Assembly (NCBI GenBank): GCA_900544635.1
Contig: UQVV01000055.1
Span: 1-9,686 of the forward strand
Length of the DNA stretch: 9,686 bases
Direction of reading: 5' to 3'
DNA from: an uncultured Cloacibacillus sp.
GTDB lineage: Bacteria > Synergistota > Synergistia > Synergistales > Synergistaceae
Of the stretch, positions 1 to 6,482 are shown one piece after another; within the stretch, counting starts at the first letter, position 1; the number at the start of each line of letters is the position of its first letter. The translations under genes were made by a program, and so were the position numbers. Under the pieces are notes generated by a model. It was given only the letters and a program-made list of their open reading frames with translations. It was not told the DNA's origin and ran no database searches.

Positions 1-803
1 ACTTTGGAACATTCGACGCAGGCGCGCCCGTCGCGCACGCACCAGTCGTATATTTCCGGCCCCGCAGACGAGTAGAAATTGCCGGCGAGCAGATTTTCTA
101 TTATCGCGTCGTGCGAGAGTTCCGGCGCGCGCACCGTCACCCAGCCGCCGCATGAGTCGTCGAACATCCCTTCGTTGTGGTTGTCGTCCGTCGCAGTGCC
201 CCAGACGCGGCGTCCTGCGCGCAGCATCACGTCCCAGTGCACAGTATCAAAGCCGGTGCCGCTTTCGTTTTCCGTGTCGTAGTTGAAAATCTCAAGCGCA
301 AATACTCCCTCTTCGCCCGCGAACTCGTACTCCGAGACGCGCGACCAGACGGGATGGTTGTACATCGCGATGAAGCCCATGCCGTGCATGCGCTCCACCA
401 TGTCGCGCAGCACCGCCGCGCCGTTCCACTCCTTGAAGTAGACGCGCTGCGGCAGGATCTCGAGATGCTCGGGCAGCGGCTCGCGCGCTTCGCGCACCAT
501 GCGCGAGGTGCCGAGCAGCGCGTTGACGTGGTGGACCTTGACGCGCTTCTTGAGGCCGAAGTCTTTGTAGAGCACCGCGGAGGCTTCGTAGCCCGGTATT
601 ATGATGAAGTCGTCGCCGTCGAAGTCGGTGCGGTAGTCGCTGTAGCGGTCGTGGTCGGTGAAGGCGAGGAAGCTGTAGCCGTGGTCTCGGAACATACGCA
701 CCGACTCGGCGGGCGTCAGATGCCCGTCGGAGTTCGTCGTGTGGCTGTGCAGGTTGCCCTTGTACCAGTTCCCGCGCTCGGAGAAGCCGCGTATGTCTTC
801 CAT
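1..803 (-). CDS. PHP-domain metallo-phosphoesterase (CehA/McbA-like), 3' end beyond window
   Basis: The 267 visible residues form a PHP-family metallohydrolase, usually a phosphoesterase acting through a di- or trinuclear metal site. Metal-ligand motifs seen are NLHSHTTNSDG (H19, H21, D26), FTDHD (H51), GYEAS (E73), HHVN (H91/H92), YNHP (H150) and TDDNH (D206, H209), so the site looks intact. There is no signal peptide or membrane segment, so it should be cytoplasmic. The frame is open to base 3 with no stop, and the last visible part (VECSK) looks like the C-terminal beta region, so probably only a short tail is missing. The ATG lies 4 bases after the ATPase stop, so it is translated as the last visible gene of the transport operon. 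This suggests that it hydrolyses the imported compound or a product of it. The family is certain from the motifs; the substrate is unknown, and a phosphodiester, cyclic phosphate or other ester are all possible. Confidence 0.9.
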   Translation of the reverse strand, partial: MEDIRGFSERGNWYKGNLHSHTTNSDGHLTPAESVRMFRDHGYSFLAFTDHDRYSDYRTDFDGDDFIIIPGYEASAVLYKDFGLKKRVKVHHVNALLGTSRMVREAREPLPEHLEILPQRVYFKEWNGAAVLRDMVERMHGMGFIAMYNHPVWSRVSEYEFAGEEGVFALEIFNYDTENESGTGFDTVHWDVMLRAGRRVWGTATDDNHNEGMFDDSCGGWVTVRAPELSHDAIIENLLAGNFYSSAGPEIYDWCVRDGRACVECSK

Positions 804-807
804 GGCG

Positions 808-1818
808 TTACAGCCTTATGCAGTTCCTGTCCATTATCGTGATGTGGACTGTGTCGCCGTTCGCGAAGAGCGCCCGGCTGCGGAAGAGCGTGTCGGAGAG
901 TATCTCCTGCCCGTTCGCGAGTATGCGGTAGCGCAGGACGTTGCCGCGCGGCGTCTGGTCTATTATCTTTCCGTCGAACTGGTATGCCCCGTCGACGGGC
1001 GCGTAGTCCTGCGATAGCTCGACGGTCTCGGGGCGGACGGCGACTTCGTTCGAGGCGGAGTAGGCTTTCCCCGTCAGCTCGGAGAAGGCGCGGTCGGACA
1101 AGATGTTGTAGTTGCCTATGAAGCTCGCGGCGAAGGTGCTCGCGGGGCGCGTGTACATCTCTATTGGGCTGCCGGACTGCTCTATGCGTCCCGCGTTGAA
1201 GAGGTGGATGACGTCGGACATGACCATCGCCTCGTCCTGGTCGTGCGTGACGAACACGGTCGTTATGCCCATGTCGCGCTGTATGCGGCGGATTTCTTTT
1301 TGCAGCGACTTGCGTAGCTTCGCGTCTATCGCGGAGAGCGGCTCGTCGAGGAGGAGCACTTTCGGCTCCGTCACTATCGAGCGCGCGAGCGCGACGCGCT
1401 GCTGCTGTCCGCCGGAGAGCTCGGAAGGCATCGCCTTCTCGCGGCCTTCGAGCGCGACCATCTCGACCGCGCGTTTGACCTTCGCGGCTATCTCGTCCTG
1501 CGGCGTCTTCTTCATGCGCAGGCCGAAGGCTATGTTGTCGAATACGTTCATGTTCGGGAAGAGGCTGTACTGCTGGAAGACCATGCCTATCTCGCGCTTG
1601 CTCGGCTCGGTGTAGGTGATGTCTTTGCCGTCGAGGAATATTTTTCCTCCGCTGACGTCTTCAAGACCGGAGAGGCAGCGCAGCAGAGTGCTCTTGCCGC
1701 AGCCCGACGGCCCAAGAAGCGTGACGAAGTCGCCGCGTTCTATATCAAGGTCTATCCCCTTCAGGACCATGTTGTCTCCGAATTTTTTGACTACGTTCTC
1801 AAATTTTATATAACTCAT
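808..1818 (-). CDS. ABC transporter ATP-binding protein (PotA/FbpC/PhnT type)
   Basis: This 336-aa protein is the ATPase that powers the two permeases encoded upstream. Visible motifs are Walker A GPSGCGKST (36-44), the Q-loop at Q82/Q83, signature LSGGQQQR (134-141), Walker B VLLLDE (154-159), a D-loop reading SAID where SALD is usual, and the switch histidine H192 in VTHDQDEA. Residues from about 240 to 336 form a TOBE-type C-terminal domain, as in importers for polyamines, ferric iron, molybdate or 2-aminoethylphosphonate. The length is slightly short for PotA (about 350-380). The ATG shares a base with the stop of the preceding permease (TAATG), and GGGGAGG lies about 10 bases upstream, so translation is probably coupled. 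The role is secure; the substrate cannot be told from this subunit. Confidence 0.95.
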   Translation of the reverse strand: MSYIKFENVVKKFGDNMVLKGIDLDIERGDFVTLLGPSGCGKSTLLRCLSGLEDVSGGKIFLDGKDITYTEPSKREIGMVFQQYSLFPNMNVFDNIAFGLRMKKTPQDEIAAKVKRAVEMVALEGREKAMPSELSGGQQQRVALARSIVTEPKVLLLDEPLSAIDAKLRKSLQKEIRRIQRDMGITTVFVTHDQDEAMVMSDVIHLFNAGRIEQSGSPIEMYTRPASTFAASFIGNYNILSDRAFSELTGKAYSASNEVAVRPETVELSQDYAPVDGAYQFDGKIIDQTPRGNVLRYRILANGQEILSDTLFRSRALFANGDTVHITIMDRNCIRL

Positions 1819-2618
1819 TACCTTTTAACCTCCCCGGCGGAAGCCTCCGCCTTTGACTTGAAACAGAACACCGCCGCGGAAATCAGCAGCGTGACCACAA
1901 AGAGCACCATTATCACCGCGCTCGTGAGCTGGCCGGAGATAAACATCTTTTTCAGAAGATACATCTGCGCCGTCGAGTAGTAGCTTCCGCCTATCGTGTT
2001 GACGATGACGAAGTCGCCGAAAATCAGCGCTATCGAGAGCATCGAAGCGATTACGACGCCGGAGAGCATGCAGGGGACGATTATCCTGAAGAACGCATAG
2101 AACTTGTCCGCGCCGAGCATCTCCGCCGCCTCGACGAGACGCAGCGCGTCGACGCTGATGAGGCTGTTCTTTATCCCCTGATACATGTACGGAAGTATGA
2201 CTACGCAGTAGGTGAGCACGAGCATCACTATGCGGTTCGAGAAAGGCCACGGCGCGCCCGCGTAGAGAGAGAGGACGCTGACTGGAAGTATGACGCCCTG
2301 AATCGCGTAGGGAATCGTGCATATTATCTGCAGATATTTGTCGAGCGCGGGCATGTAGAGCACGACCGCGTACATCGCGAGCAGCAGGACGACCGCCGTA
2401 ATGAACACCGGGATGAACGATATCACGACGGTGCGCGCGAGCGAAGCCCAGAATATCGGGTCCGCGAAGATCTCCGCGTAGTAGCGCAGCGTGAAGCCGC
2501 TCGGGAGTATGTCCATCCACTCCGTGAAGAGCGAATATATCAGCGTCAGCGCGAGTGGAAGCAGAAGGTAGGCGATTATGAGCGCTATTACGAATTTGCC
2601 GCCGGATTTGGATTTCAT
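1818..2618 (-). CDS. ABC transporter permease, PotC-like (second membrane subunit)
   Basis: This inner-membrane subunit of the importer has 266 aa from the ATG chosen here. About six hydrophobic segments are visible, near residues 8-30, 62-88, 97-119, 128-146, 184-205 and 232-253. The cytoplasmic EAA loop that docks on the ATPase is clear at about 163-184 (EAAEMLGA, then I-V-P). An in-frame GTG at 2627 directly after the preceding stop would add three residues. I prefer the ATG at 2618 because GAGG sits 8 bases before it, while the GTG has only a weak AGG upstream. It follows the first permease by 10 bases and overlaps the ATPase start by one base. The type is that of polyamine, ferric iron and phosphonate importers (MetI-like fold). 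The assignment is firm; the substrate is open. Confidence 0.93.
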   Translation of the reverse strand: MKSKSGGKFVIALIIAYLLLPLALTLIYSLFTEWMDILPSGFTLRYYAEIFADPIFWASLARTVVISFIPVFITAVVLLLAMYAVVLYMPALDKYLQIICTIPYAIQGVILPVSVLSLYAGAPWPFSNRIVMLVLTYCVVILPYMYQGIKNSLISVDALRLVEAAEMLGADKFYAFFRIIVPCMLSGVVIASMLSIALIFGDFVIVNTIGGSYYSTAQMYLLKKMFISGQLTSAVIMVLFVVTLLISAAVFCFKSKAEASAGEVKR

Positions 2619-2628
2619 GCCCTTCACC

Positions 2629-3474
2629 TCACTTCGCCTTCTTCGTCCTCATTTTGAGGATTTTGTCGTTTATAGCTATCGTCGCCGTCATGAGCAGCAT
2701 CAGCACGACCGCGAGCGCGGAGCCGAACTCGCGCCGCTGCACGACGTCGCCGACGAACTGTTCCGTTATCTTTATCGGCAGCAGCGCGAAGTTGTTCTGC
2801 ATAAGCGCGTAGGCCGTGGCGTAGGCGGCGACGGCGTTCGCGAAGAGCACGCTGAAGGTGCCGAGTATGCTCGGCAGCAGGTTCGGCAGCCCCACCTTGA
2901 GCCAGTAGACCGTCTCGCTGCCGCCGAGGAGCGCGACCGCCTCGCGCCATTCCTTCCTGAGGCCGTCGAAGGCCGGAATCAGCAGCAGCGTCGCGAGCGG
3001 AATCTGGAAATAGATGTAGCAGAGCAGCAGCCCCCAGATGCTGTAGATATTGAACGAAGCGAGCGCTTCTATGCCGTGGTGCTTGCCGAGCATTACGAGC
3101 ACGCCGACGTTGCCGAGCAGGATGATGTAGGAAAACGCCAGCGGGATGCCGGAGAAGTTAGAAGTCATGTTGAGCACGCTGAGGAAAATGTTGCGCAGGC
3201 CGTTGCCGGCAGATTTGTAGGCCTTTGCGCCCCAGAAGGCGACCGCGAGGCCGATTATCGAAGAGAGTACCGACACCCAGAGGCTGTTGACGAGCGCCGT
3301 GCGGTAAAGCCGCTTCGTGAAGATGTCCGTATAGTGCGCAAGCGTGAATCCGCCGCCGCCTTCCGCGCTGAAGCTGCGCATTATCGTCGCGGCCACCGGC
3401 ATCAGCTCGAAGAGCAGGACGATGAGCGCGAACGGAATCAGCGCGGCGAGATAAAGTCGTTTGGTATTCTTCAA
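2629..3474 (-). CDS. ABC transporter permease, PotB-like (first membrane subunit), TTG start
   Basis: This inner-membrane permease has 281 aa. It has about six membrane segments (near 8-29, 61-82, 97-120, 144-166, 200-223 and 251-268) and an EAA loop at about 178-201 (EAVALLGG, then GLP). I place the start at TTG 3474. AGGAGA lies 7 bases before it, and translation then begins MKNTKRLYLAALIPF, a short charged N-terminus running into the first membrane helix. An in-frame ATG at 3540 would add 22 residues, but that stretch is encoded by a perfect terminator hairpin (3503-3533) and the ATG has no good ribosome site. The gene comes 70 bases after the binding protein, the widest gap in the operon. 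It should pair with the PotC-like subunit as a heterodimer. The permease call is sure; the TTG start is well supported but inferred. Confidence 0.92.
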   Translation of the reverse strand: MKNTKRLYLAALIPFALIVLLFELMPVAATIMRSFSAEGGGGFTLAHYTDIFTKRLYRTALVNSLWVSVLSSIIGLAVAFWGAKAYKSAGNGLRNIFLSVLNMTSNFSGIPLAFSYIILLGNVGVLVMLGKHHGIEALASFNIYSIWGLLLCYIYFQIPLATLLLIPAFDGLRKEWREAVALLGGSETVYWLKVGLPNLLPSILGTFSVLFANAVAAYATAYALMQNNFALLPIKITEQFVGDVVQRREFGSALAVVLMLLMTATIAINDKILKMRTKKAK

Positions 3475-3481
3475 AAGGATG

Positions 3482-3487
3482 TCTCCT
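3482..3487 (-). promoter_or_regulatory. Shine-Dalgarno AGGAGA deciding the TTG start of the first permease
   Basis: AGGAGA on the minus strand is 7 bases before TTG 3474. It lies downstream of the terminator hairpin, so only readthrough transcripts carry it free of the stem. It argues against the upstream ATG at 3540. Confidence 0.75.
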
Positions 3488-3497
3488 ATCGTTACGA

Positions 3498-3533
3498 GAA
3501 AAACGGAGCCCGCGAAGTAGCAGCGGGCCCCGT
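3498..3533 (-). terminator. Rho-independent terminator inside the transport operon (binding protein / permease)
   Basis: On the minus-strand transcript ACGGGGCCCGC pairs with GCGGGCTCCGT: 11 consecutive pairs with a single G-U, a 9-base loop, and a TTTTTCT tract directly after the stem. It starts 11 bases after the binding-protein stop. Partial termination here is a known way to make a binding protein in excess over its permeases. The structure is seen directly; the degree of readthrough is inferred. Confidence 0.88.
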
Positions 3534-3544
3534 ATGTCATCGCC

Positions 3545-4663
3545 CTACTTCGCGTAGGCCATTACCTCTTCCTGCCATTTCGTGCCGAGGGTCTTTGCAG
3601 CTTCTTCCCAGGCCGCGAAGTCCTGTATCGGGCGCGCTTTCGCGTACTGCTCCTGCGGCAGCATCTTCGCCTTTACGTCGTCGGGGAGGACGACGCTCGA
3701 ACGTATCGGCGTCGCGTAGCCGCGGGCGAGGTTTATCTGCCCCGCGTCGCTCAGTATGTACTCGCGGGCGAAGGCCGCGGCGTGCGGGCGCTTCGTGTAT
3801 GCGTTGATAATCGTCGCGTATCCGCTCTGCACCGAGCCGTCGGCGGGGATGCAGACGTCGTACTCGGCGTCGGGGTTGTTCGCCTTAAACTGGTCGCGGT
3901 AGCCGAGCGCGTTGTAGTCCCACACGAAGTAGCAGGCTATCTCGCCCTTCTCGAGGCGCGCGACGTTCGGCTCGCCGCGGTCGATGCGTCCCTGCTCCGC
4001 GAGCTTGCGGAAGAAGTCGAAGCCGGGCTGGAGGTTCGTCTCGGATCCGCCGTTCGCAATCGCTGCCGCGAGCAGCGCGTTCTGCGCCTGCGTCGCCTGC
4101 GCGACGTTGCCCGGCGTCACCATGTAGTCGCCCTCGAGGATGTCCGCGAACGACTTCGGCGGGTTCGGGACGAGCTTTCTGTTCGTGATTATCGCAATCG
4201 TGCCGTAGTAGCCTATGATCCAGTCGCCGTCGTCATCCTTCGCCCAGGCCGGGATTTCATCCCAGTAGCTCGTCTTGTAGGGAAGCGTCAGCCCCTTGCT
4301 CTCGGCGAGCGGCCCGAAGGACTGCCCCACGTCGCCGATGTCCTTCGTCGCGTTGTCCTTCTCGGCCTCGAAAATCGCGAGCTCCTCGGCCGAGGTCATG
4401 TCGACGTCGGTGTGCTCTATTCCGTATTTATCCTTCAGGTCGGTCCACGTCTGCACCCAGTTCGCCCACGAGTCTGGCATTCCGACGGAATCGACGCGCC
4501 CCTCTTCCTTCGCTTTCGCGAGAAGCTGCTCGACCGTCAGCGAATTGAGGTCGGCTTTGCCCGCGACCTCCGCGCCTTCCTTGCTTCCGCCGCCCATCAT
4601 CGTAAACGCGGCCGCCGCTATCACTACGACTATCGCGGCAATCATCAAAACTTTCTTGTTCAA
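3545..4663 (-). CDS. Periplasmic solute-binding protein of the ABC importer, TTG start
   Basis: This 372-aa substrate-capture subunit resembles the extracellular solute-binding families of ferric iron, polyamine and 2-aminoethylphosphonate importers. The N-terminus from TTG 4663 reads MNKKVLMIAAIVVV, a signal sequence with hydrophobic residues to about 23. It is followed by MMGGGSKEG with no cysteine, so it is not a standard lipoprotein; cleavage after AEVA or AGKA (residues 34-37) is possible, or it stays anchored. GGAGGAG lies 7 bases before the TTG. The in-frame ATG at 4702 would add 13 charged residues, has no ribosome site, and would sit at the predicted transcription start. The mature part has GDVGQSFGP, a WIIGYYGT segment and a FVWDYNALGY stretch, as expected for a two-lobed binding fold. 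It is first in the operon, with its own promoter and a terminator behind it. The family is clear; the ligand is unknown. Confidence 0.92.
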   Translation of the reverse strand: MNKKVLMIAAIVVVIAAAAFTMMGGGSKEGAEVAGKADLNSLTVEQLLAKAKEEGRVDSVGMPDSWANWVQTWTDLKDKYGIEHTDVDMTSAEELAIFEAEKDNATKDIGDVGQSFGPLAESKGLTLPYKTSYWDEIPAWAKDDDGDWIIGYYGTIAIITNRKLVPNPPKSFADILEGDYMVTPGNVAQATQAQNALLAAAIANGGSETNLQPGFDFFRKLAEQGRIDRGEPNVARLEKGEIACYFVWDYNALGYRDQFKANNPDAEYDVCIPADGSVQSGYATIINAYTKRPHAAAFAREYILSDAGQINLARGYATPIRSSVVLPDDVKAKMLPQEQYAKARPIQDFAAWEEAAKTLGTKWQEEVMAYAK

Positions 4664-4670
4664 ACCCAAT

Positions 4671-4677
4671 CTCCTCC
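4671..4677 (-). promoter_or_regulatory. Shine-Dalgarno GGAGGAG deciding the TTG start of the binding protein
   Basis: GGAGGAG on the minus strand is 7 bases upstream of TTG 4663. It is the strongest ribosome site near the gene and places the start just before a typical signal peptide, instead of at the ATG at 4702. Confidence 0.85.
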
Positions 4678-4711
4678 AATGTTTTATACTTCGCTCATTC
4701 AAAGCGGTTTC

Positions 4712-4737
4712 ATTATAGGAATATTAGGTAAAGGCAA
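4712..4737 (-). promoter_or_regulatory. Putative promoter of the transport operon
   Basis: A perfect TATAAT lies at 4717-4712 on the minus strand. The only TTG-containing -35 candidate is TTGCCT (4737-4732), with a short 14-base spacer, so the -35 part is weak and an activator may be needed. The predicted start is near 4705, giving a leader of about 42 bases to TTG 4663. It lies downstream of the serine dehydratase terminator, so the operon is independent of that gene. Confidence 0.55.
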
Positions 4738-4783
4738 GCTTTTGCCAAAGTAACGGAAGCGCAACGGCAAGGCAAAAACCGTT
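4733..4783. repeat. Cluster of GGCAA/TTGCC elements, possible operator upstream of the transport operon
   Basis: GGCAAGCTTTTGCC (4733-4746) is an inverted repeat with 5-bp arms that covers the weak -35 region. Further GGCAA copies lie at 4766-4770 and 4771-4775, inside an AACGG/CCGTT inverted repeat (4763-4767 and 4779-4783). Relative to the predicted start these sit at about -28 to -41 and -58 to -78, sensible places for regulator sites. I do not recognise the consensus of a named regulator. Confidence 0.4.
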
Positions 4784-4863
4784 TAGGGTTTTCGGAGCAG
4801 GATAAAAATTTGGAGAGCCGCGCCGCGGCGCATGAAATTTACACGGCGGCGCAAAGTTACGAA

Positions 4864-4891
4864 ACGGGCCGCCCCTGTGCGGACGGCCCGT
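4864..4891 (-). terminator. Terminator of the lysR-serine dehydratase operon
   Basis: Directly after the dehydratase stop, ACGGGCCG pairs with CGGCCCGT. The stem extends inward by one U-G and two C-G pairs (11 pairs in all) to a 6-base loop, GCACAG. The tail after the stem is TTCGTAACTTT, so the U-run is weak. In the plus direction the tail is GATTTTA, but no plus-strand gene ends here. Confidence 0.7.
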
Positions 4892-4895
4892 GATT

Positions 4896-6482
4896 TTATG
4901 CTATGTGCTTAACGACGGCGCATTCGGATAAGCGCGCGAGGCGTTCGGCGATTTGCGCGGCCGTGGGCGCTTTGCCTAGGCCGCCGTAGGTGCAGCGCAG
5001 CTCGGGCGGGAGCTTCGTGCCGACGTCGTACATTGCGGCTATCGTCTCGTCGAGGGGGATGACCTTGTCGTAGCCCGCGAGCGCCATGTTGGCGCAGGAG
5101 AGGGCGTTCGAGCCGCCCATGACGTTTTTGCCGAGGCAGGGCACTTCGACGCGGTTCGCTACGGGGTCGCAGGCGAGGCCGGTGATGTTCTGGAGCGCCA
5201 TCGAGGCGGCGTCAACGCATTGACGCGCGCTCCCGCCAGCGAGCTGGACGAGCGCCGCGGCCGCCATGCCGGAGCCCGCGCCGCACTCGACCTGGCAGCC
5301 GCCGACCTCGGCGGCGAAGGTCGCGCCATCGGCGATGAAGATTCCGACGAGCCCCGCCGCGAGCATCGCGCGCGTGATTTCCGCGCGGCCCATGCCGAGC
5401 GCGCGCGCCGCGCCTATCACGGAGCCGGGCAGGCAGCCGCAGGAGCCCGCGGTCGGCGCGGCGACTATCACGCCCATCGAGCTTTTCGTCTCCATTATCG
5501 CCGTTATCGACTTTATCATCGAGTTGAGCACGTCGCATGGCAGCAGCGCGCCTCGTCCGCGCGCGGCATCAATCATATAGGCCTGCGGGCCGAGTATGCG
5601 GTCGGCGTAGTCCGTGCCCGCGAGGCCGCCGTCGAGCGCGCGCTCCATGATTTCGACGAGCGCGGACATTTTATCGAAAACATCTTCGCGCGAGGTGCCG
5701 CCGCGCGCGGCTTCGTATTCCGCGGCGAGCTCCCACATTTCGAGATTTTTGCCCTCGTTCCACGCGAGCATCTCTTCCGCACTGGAGAACGGCACGGACA
5801 CGCCCGCGCGCGAGAGCGTCGGAAGCACGGGGTCGAGGAAAATCACGTCCGAAGCCCCGGCCCTTTCGAGCGCGGCACGGATGGACGCCTCGTCGGGCTT
5901 TTCGCGGAATTTCGCGGAGAGCAGCGCTTTGCCGCCGAGTTCCTCCACGCTCATGAAATCTGGCGCGGGGACGAAGCCGACGGAGGCCGCCGCGTTTTGC
6001 TCCGCAAAGAGCGCGAGCAGCTCGTAGAAATCGCCGCGTATCGAAACGGGGAAATCCTCAAAGCGCGTCATCTCTATCATGCCGCCGCCGGTCGATATCG
6101 CCTCCCAGCGGCGCGCCGTCCCGCCGCGCGTCTCCGCCGTTATGCGGTAGGTGTTCGGATGCTCCGCGCCGTAGTCGTACTCGCGGAATTGCAGCTCGAG
6201 CCCCGCGGCCTTCGCGTTGTCCCAATATTTATCGACGCCCTCCGCCGTCAGCGGCGTGCCGAGAAATCCGCAGACGAGCCCCAAGTCCGTGCCCTGCCCC
6301 TCGTGTACGACCGCGAGCGAGCCGTTCACGTCGAAATCCACGACCGCGCGCGCGGGCGTCGCGCCGAGCGACATGCGCACGATCTCCGCGATGCGCGCCG
6401 AGGCCGCCGTGTGCGAGCTCGACGGCCCGCGCATCACGGGGCCTATAACGTCGTTGAAAATGCTTGCCGGAGTTTTATTCAT
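4896..6482 (-). CDS. sdaA: L-serine dehydratase (L-serine ammonia-lyase), iron-sulfur type, fused beta-alpha chain
   Basis: This enzyme is expected to convert L-serine to pyruvate and ammonia in the cytoplasm with an oxygen-sensitive [4Fe-4S] cluster. It has 528 aa, longer than the E. coli single-chain enzyme (about 454). The N-terminal beta-type domain carries GPSSSHTAASARIA (19-32), HPNTYRI (108-114) and STGGGMI (130-136). The alpha-type domain covers about 290-520, with KSSMG (333-337) and APTAGSCG (342-349). Cluster cysteines C396, C438 (LACDPV) and C449 (VPC) keep the family spacing C-X41-C-X10-C. C497 and C521 near the C-terminus are extra cysteines. The start is ATG 6482: GAGGG lies 8 bases before it, and the protein then begins MNKTPASIFNDVIGP. 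An upstream ATG at 6545 would add an arginine-rich stretch inside lysR. It overlaps lysR by 8 bases (ATGAATAA), so the two are one operon. A related hydroxy-amino-acid substrate cannot be excluded. Confidence 0.92.
   Translation of the reverse strand: MNKTPASIFNDVIGPVMRGPSSSHTAASARIAEIVRMSLGATPARAVVDFDVNGSLAVVHEGQGTDLGLVCGFLGTPLTAEGVDKYWDNAKAAGLELQFREYDYGAEHPNTYRITAETRGGTARRWEAISTGGGMIEMTRFEDFPVSIRGDFYELLALFAEQNAAASVGFVPAPDFMSVEELGGKALLSAKFREKPDEASIRAALERAGASDVIFLDPVLPTLSRAGVSVPFSSAEEMLAWNEGKNLEMWELAAEYEAARGGTSREDVFDKMSALVEIMERALDGGLAGTDYADRILGPQAYMIDAARGRGALLPCDVLNSMIKSITAIMETKSSMGVIVAAPTAGSCGCLPGSVIGAARALGMGRAEITRAMLAAGLVGIFIADGATFAAEVGGCQVECGAGSGMAAAALVQLAGGSARQCVDAASMALQNITGLACDPVANRVEVPCLGKNVMGGSNALSCANMALAGYDKVIPLDETIAAMYDVGTKLPPELRCTYGGLGKAPTAAQIAERLARLSECAVVKHIA

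Noticed and set aside
2578..3807. 409-codon open frame on the plus strand across the permeases and binding protein
   Set aside because: It crosses three real minus-strand genes and a terminator; its composition (Arg, Glu, His, Ala rich) is that of an antisense frame.
3545..4663. Naming the importer as an iron (FbpA/AfuA) or spermidine/putrescine (PotD) system
   Set aside because: The subunit types fit several substrates, no ligand-defining residues can be assigned by eye, and the PHP partner points to another kind of substrate, so no gene symbols were given.
4820..4831. Perfect 12-bp palindrome GCGCCGCGGCGC upstream of the transport operon
   Set aside because: It is a simple GC repeat in a GC-rich gap, far upstream of the promoter, with no U-run or partner site; chance is likely.
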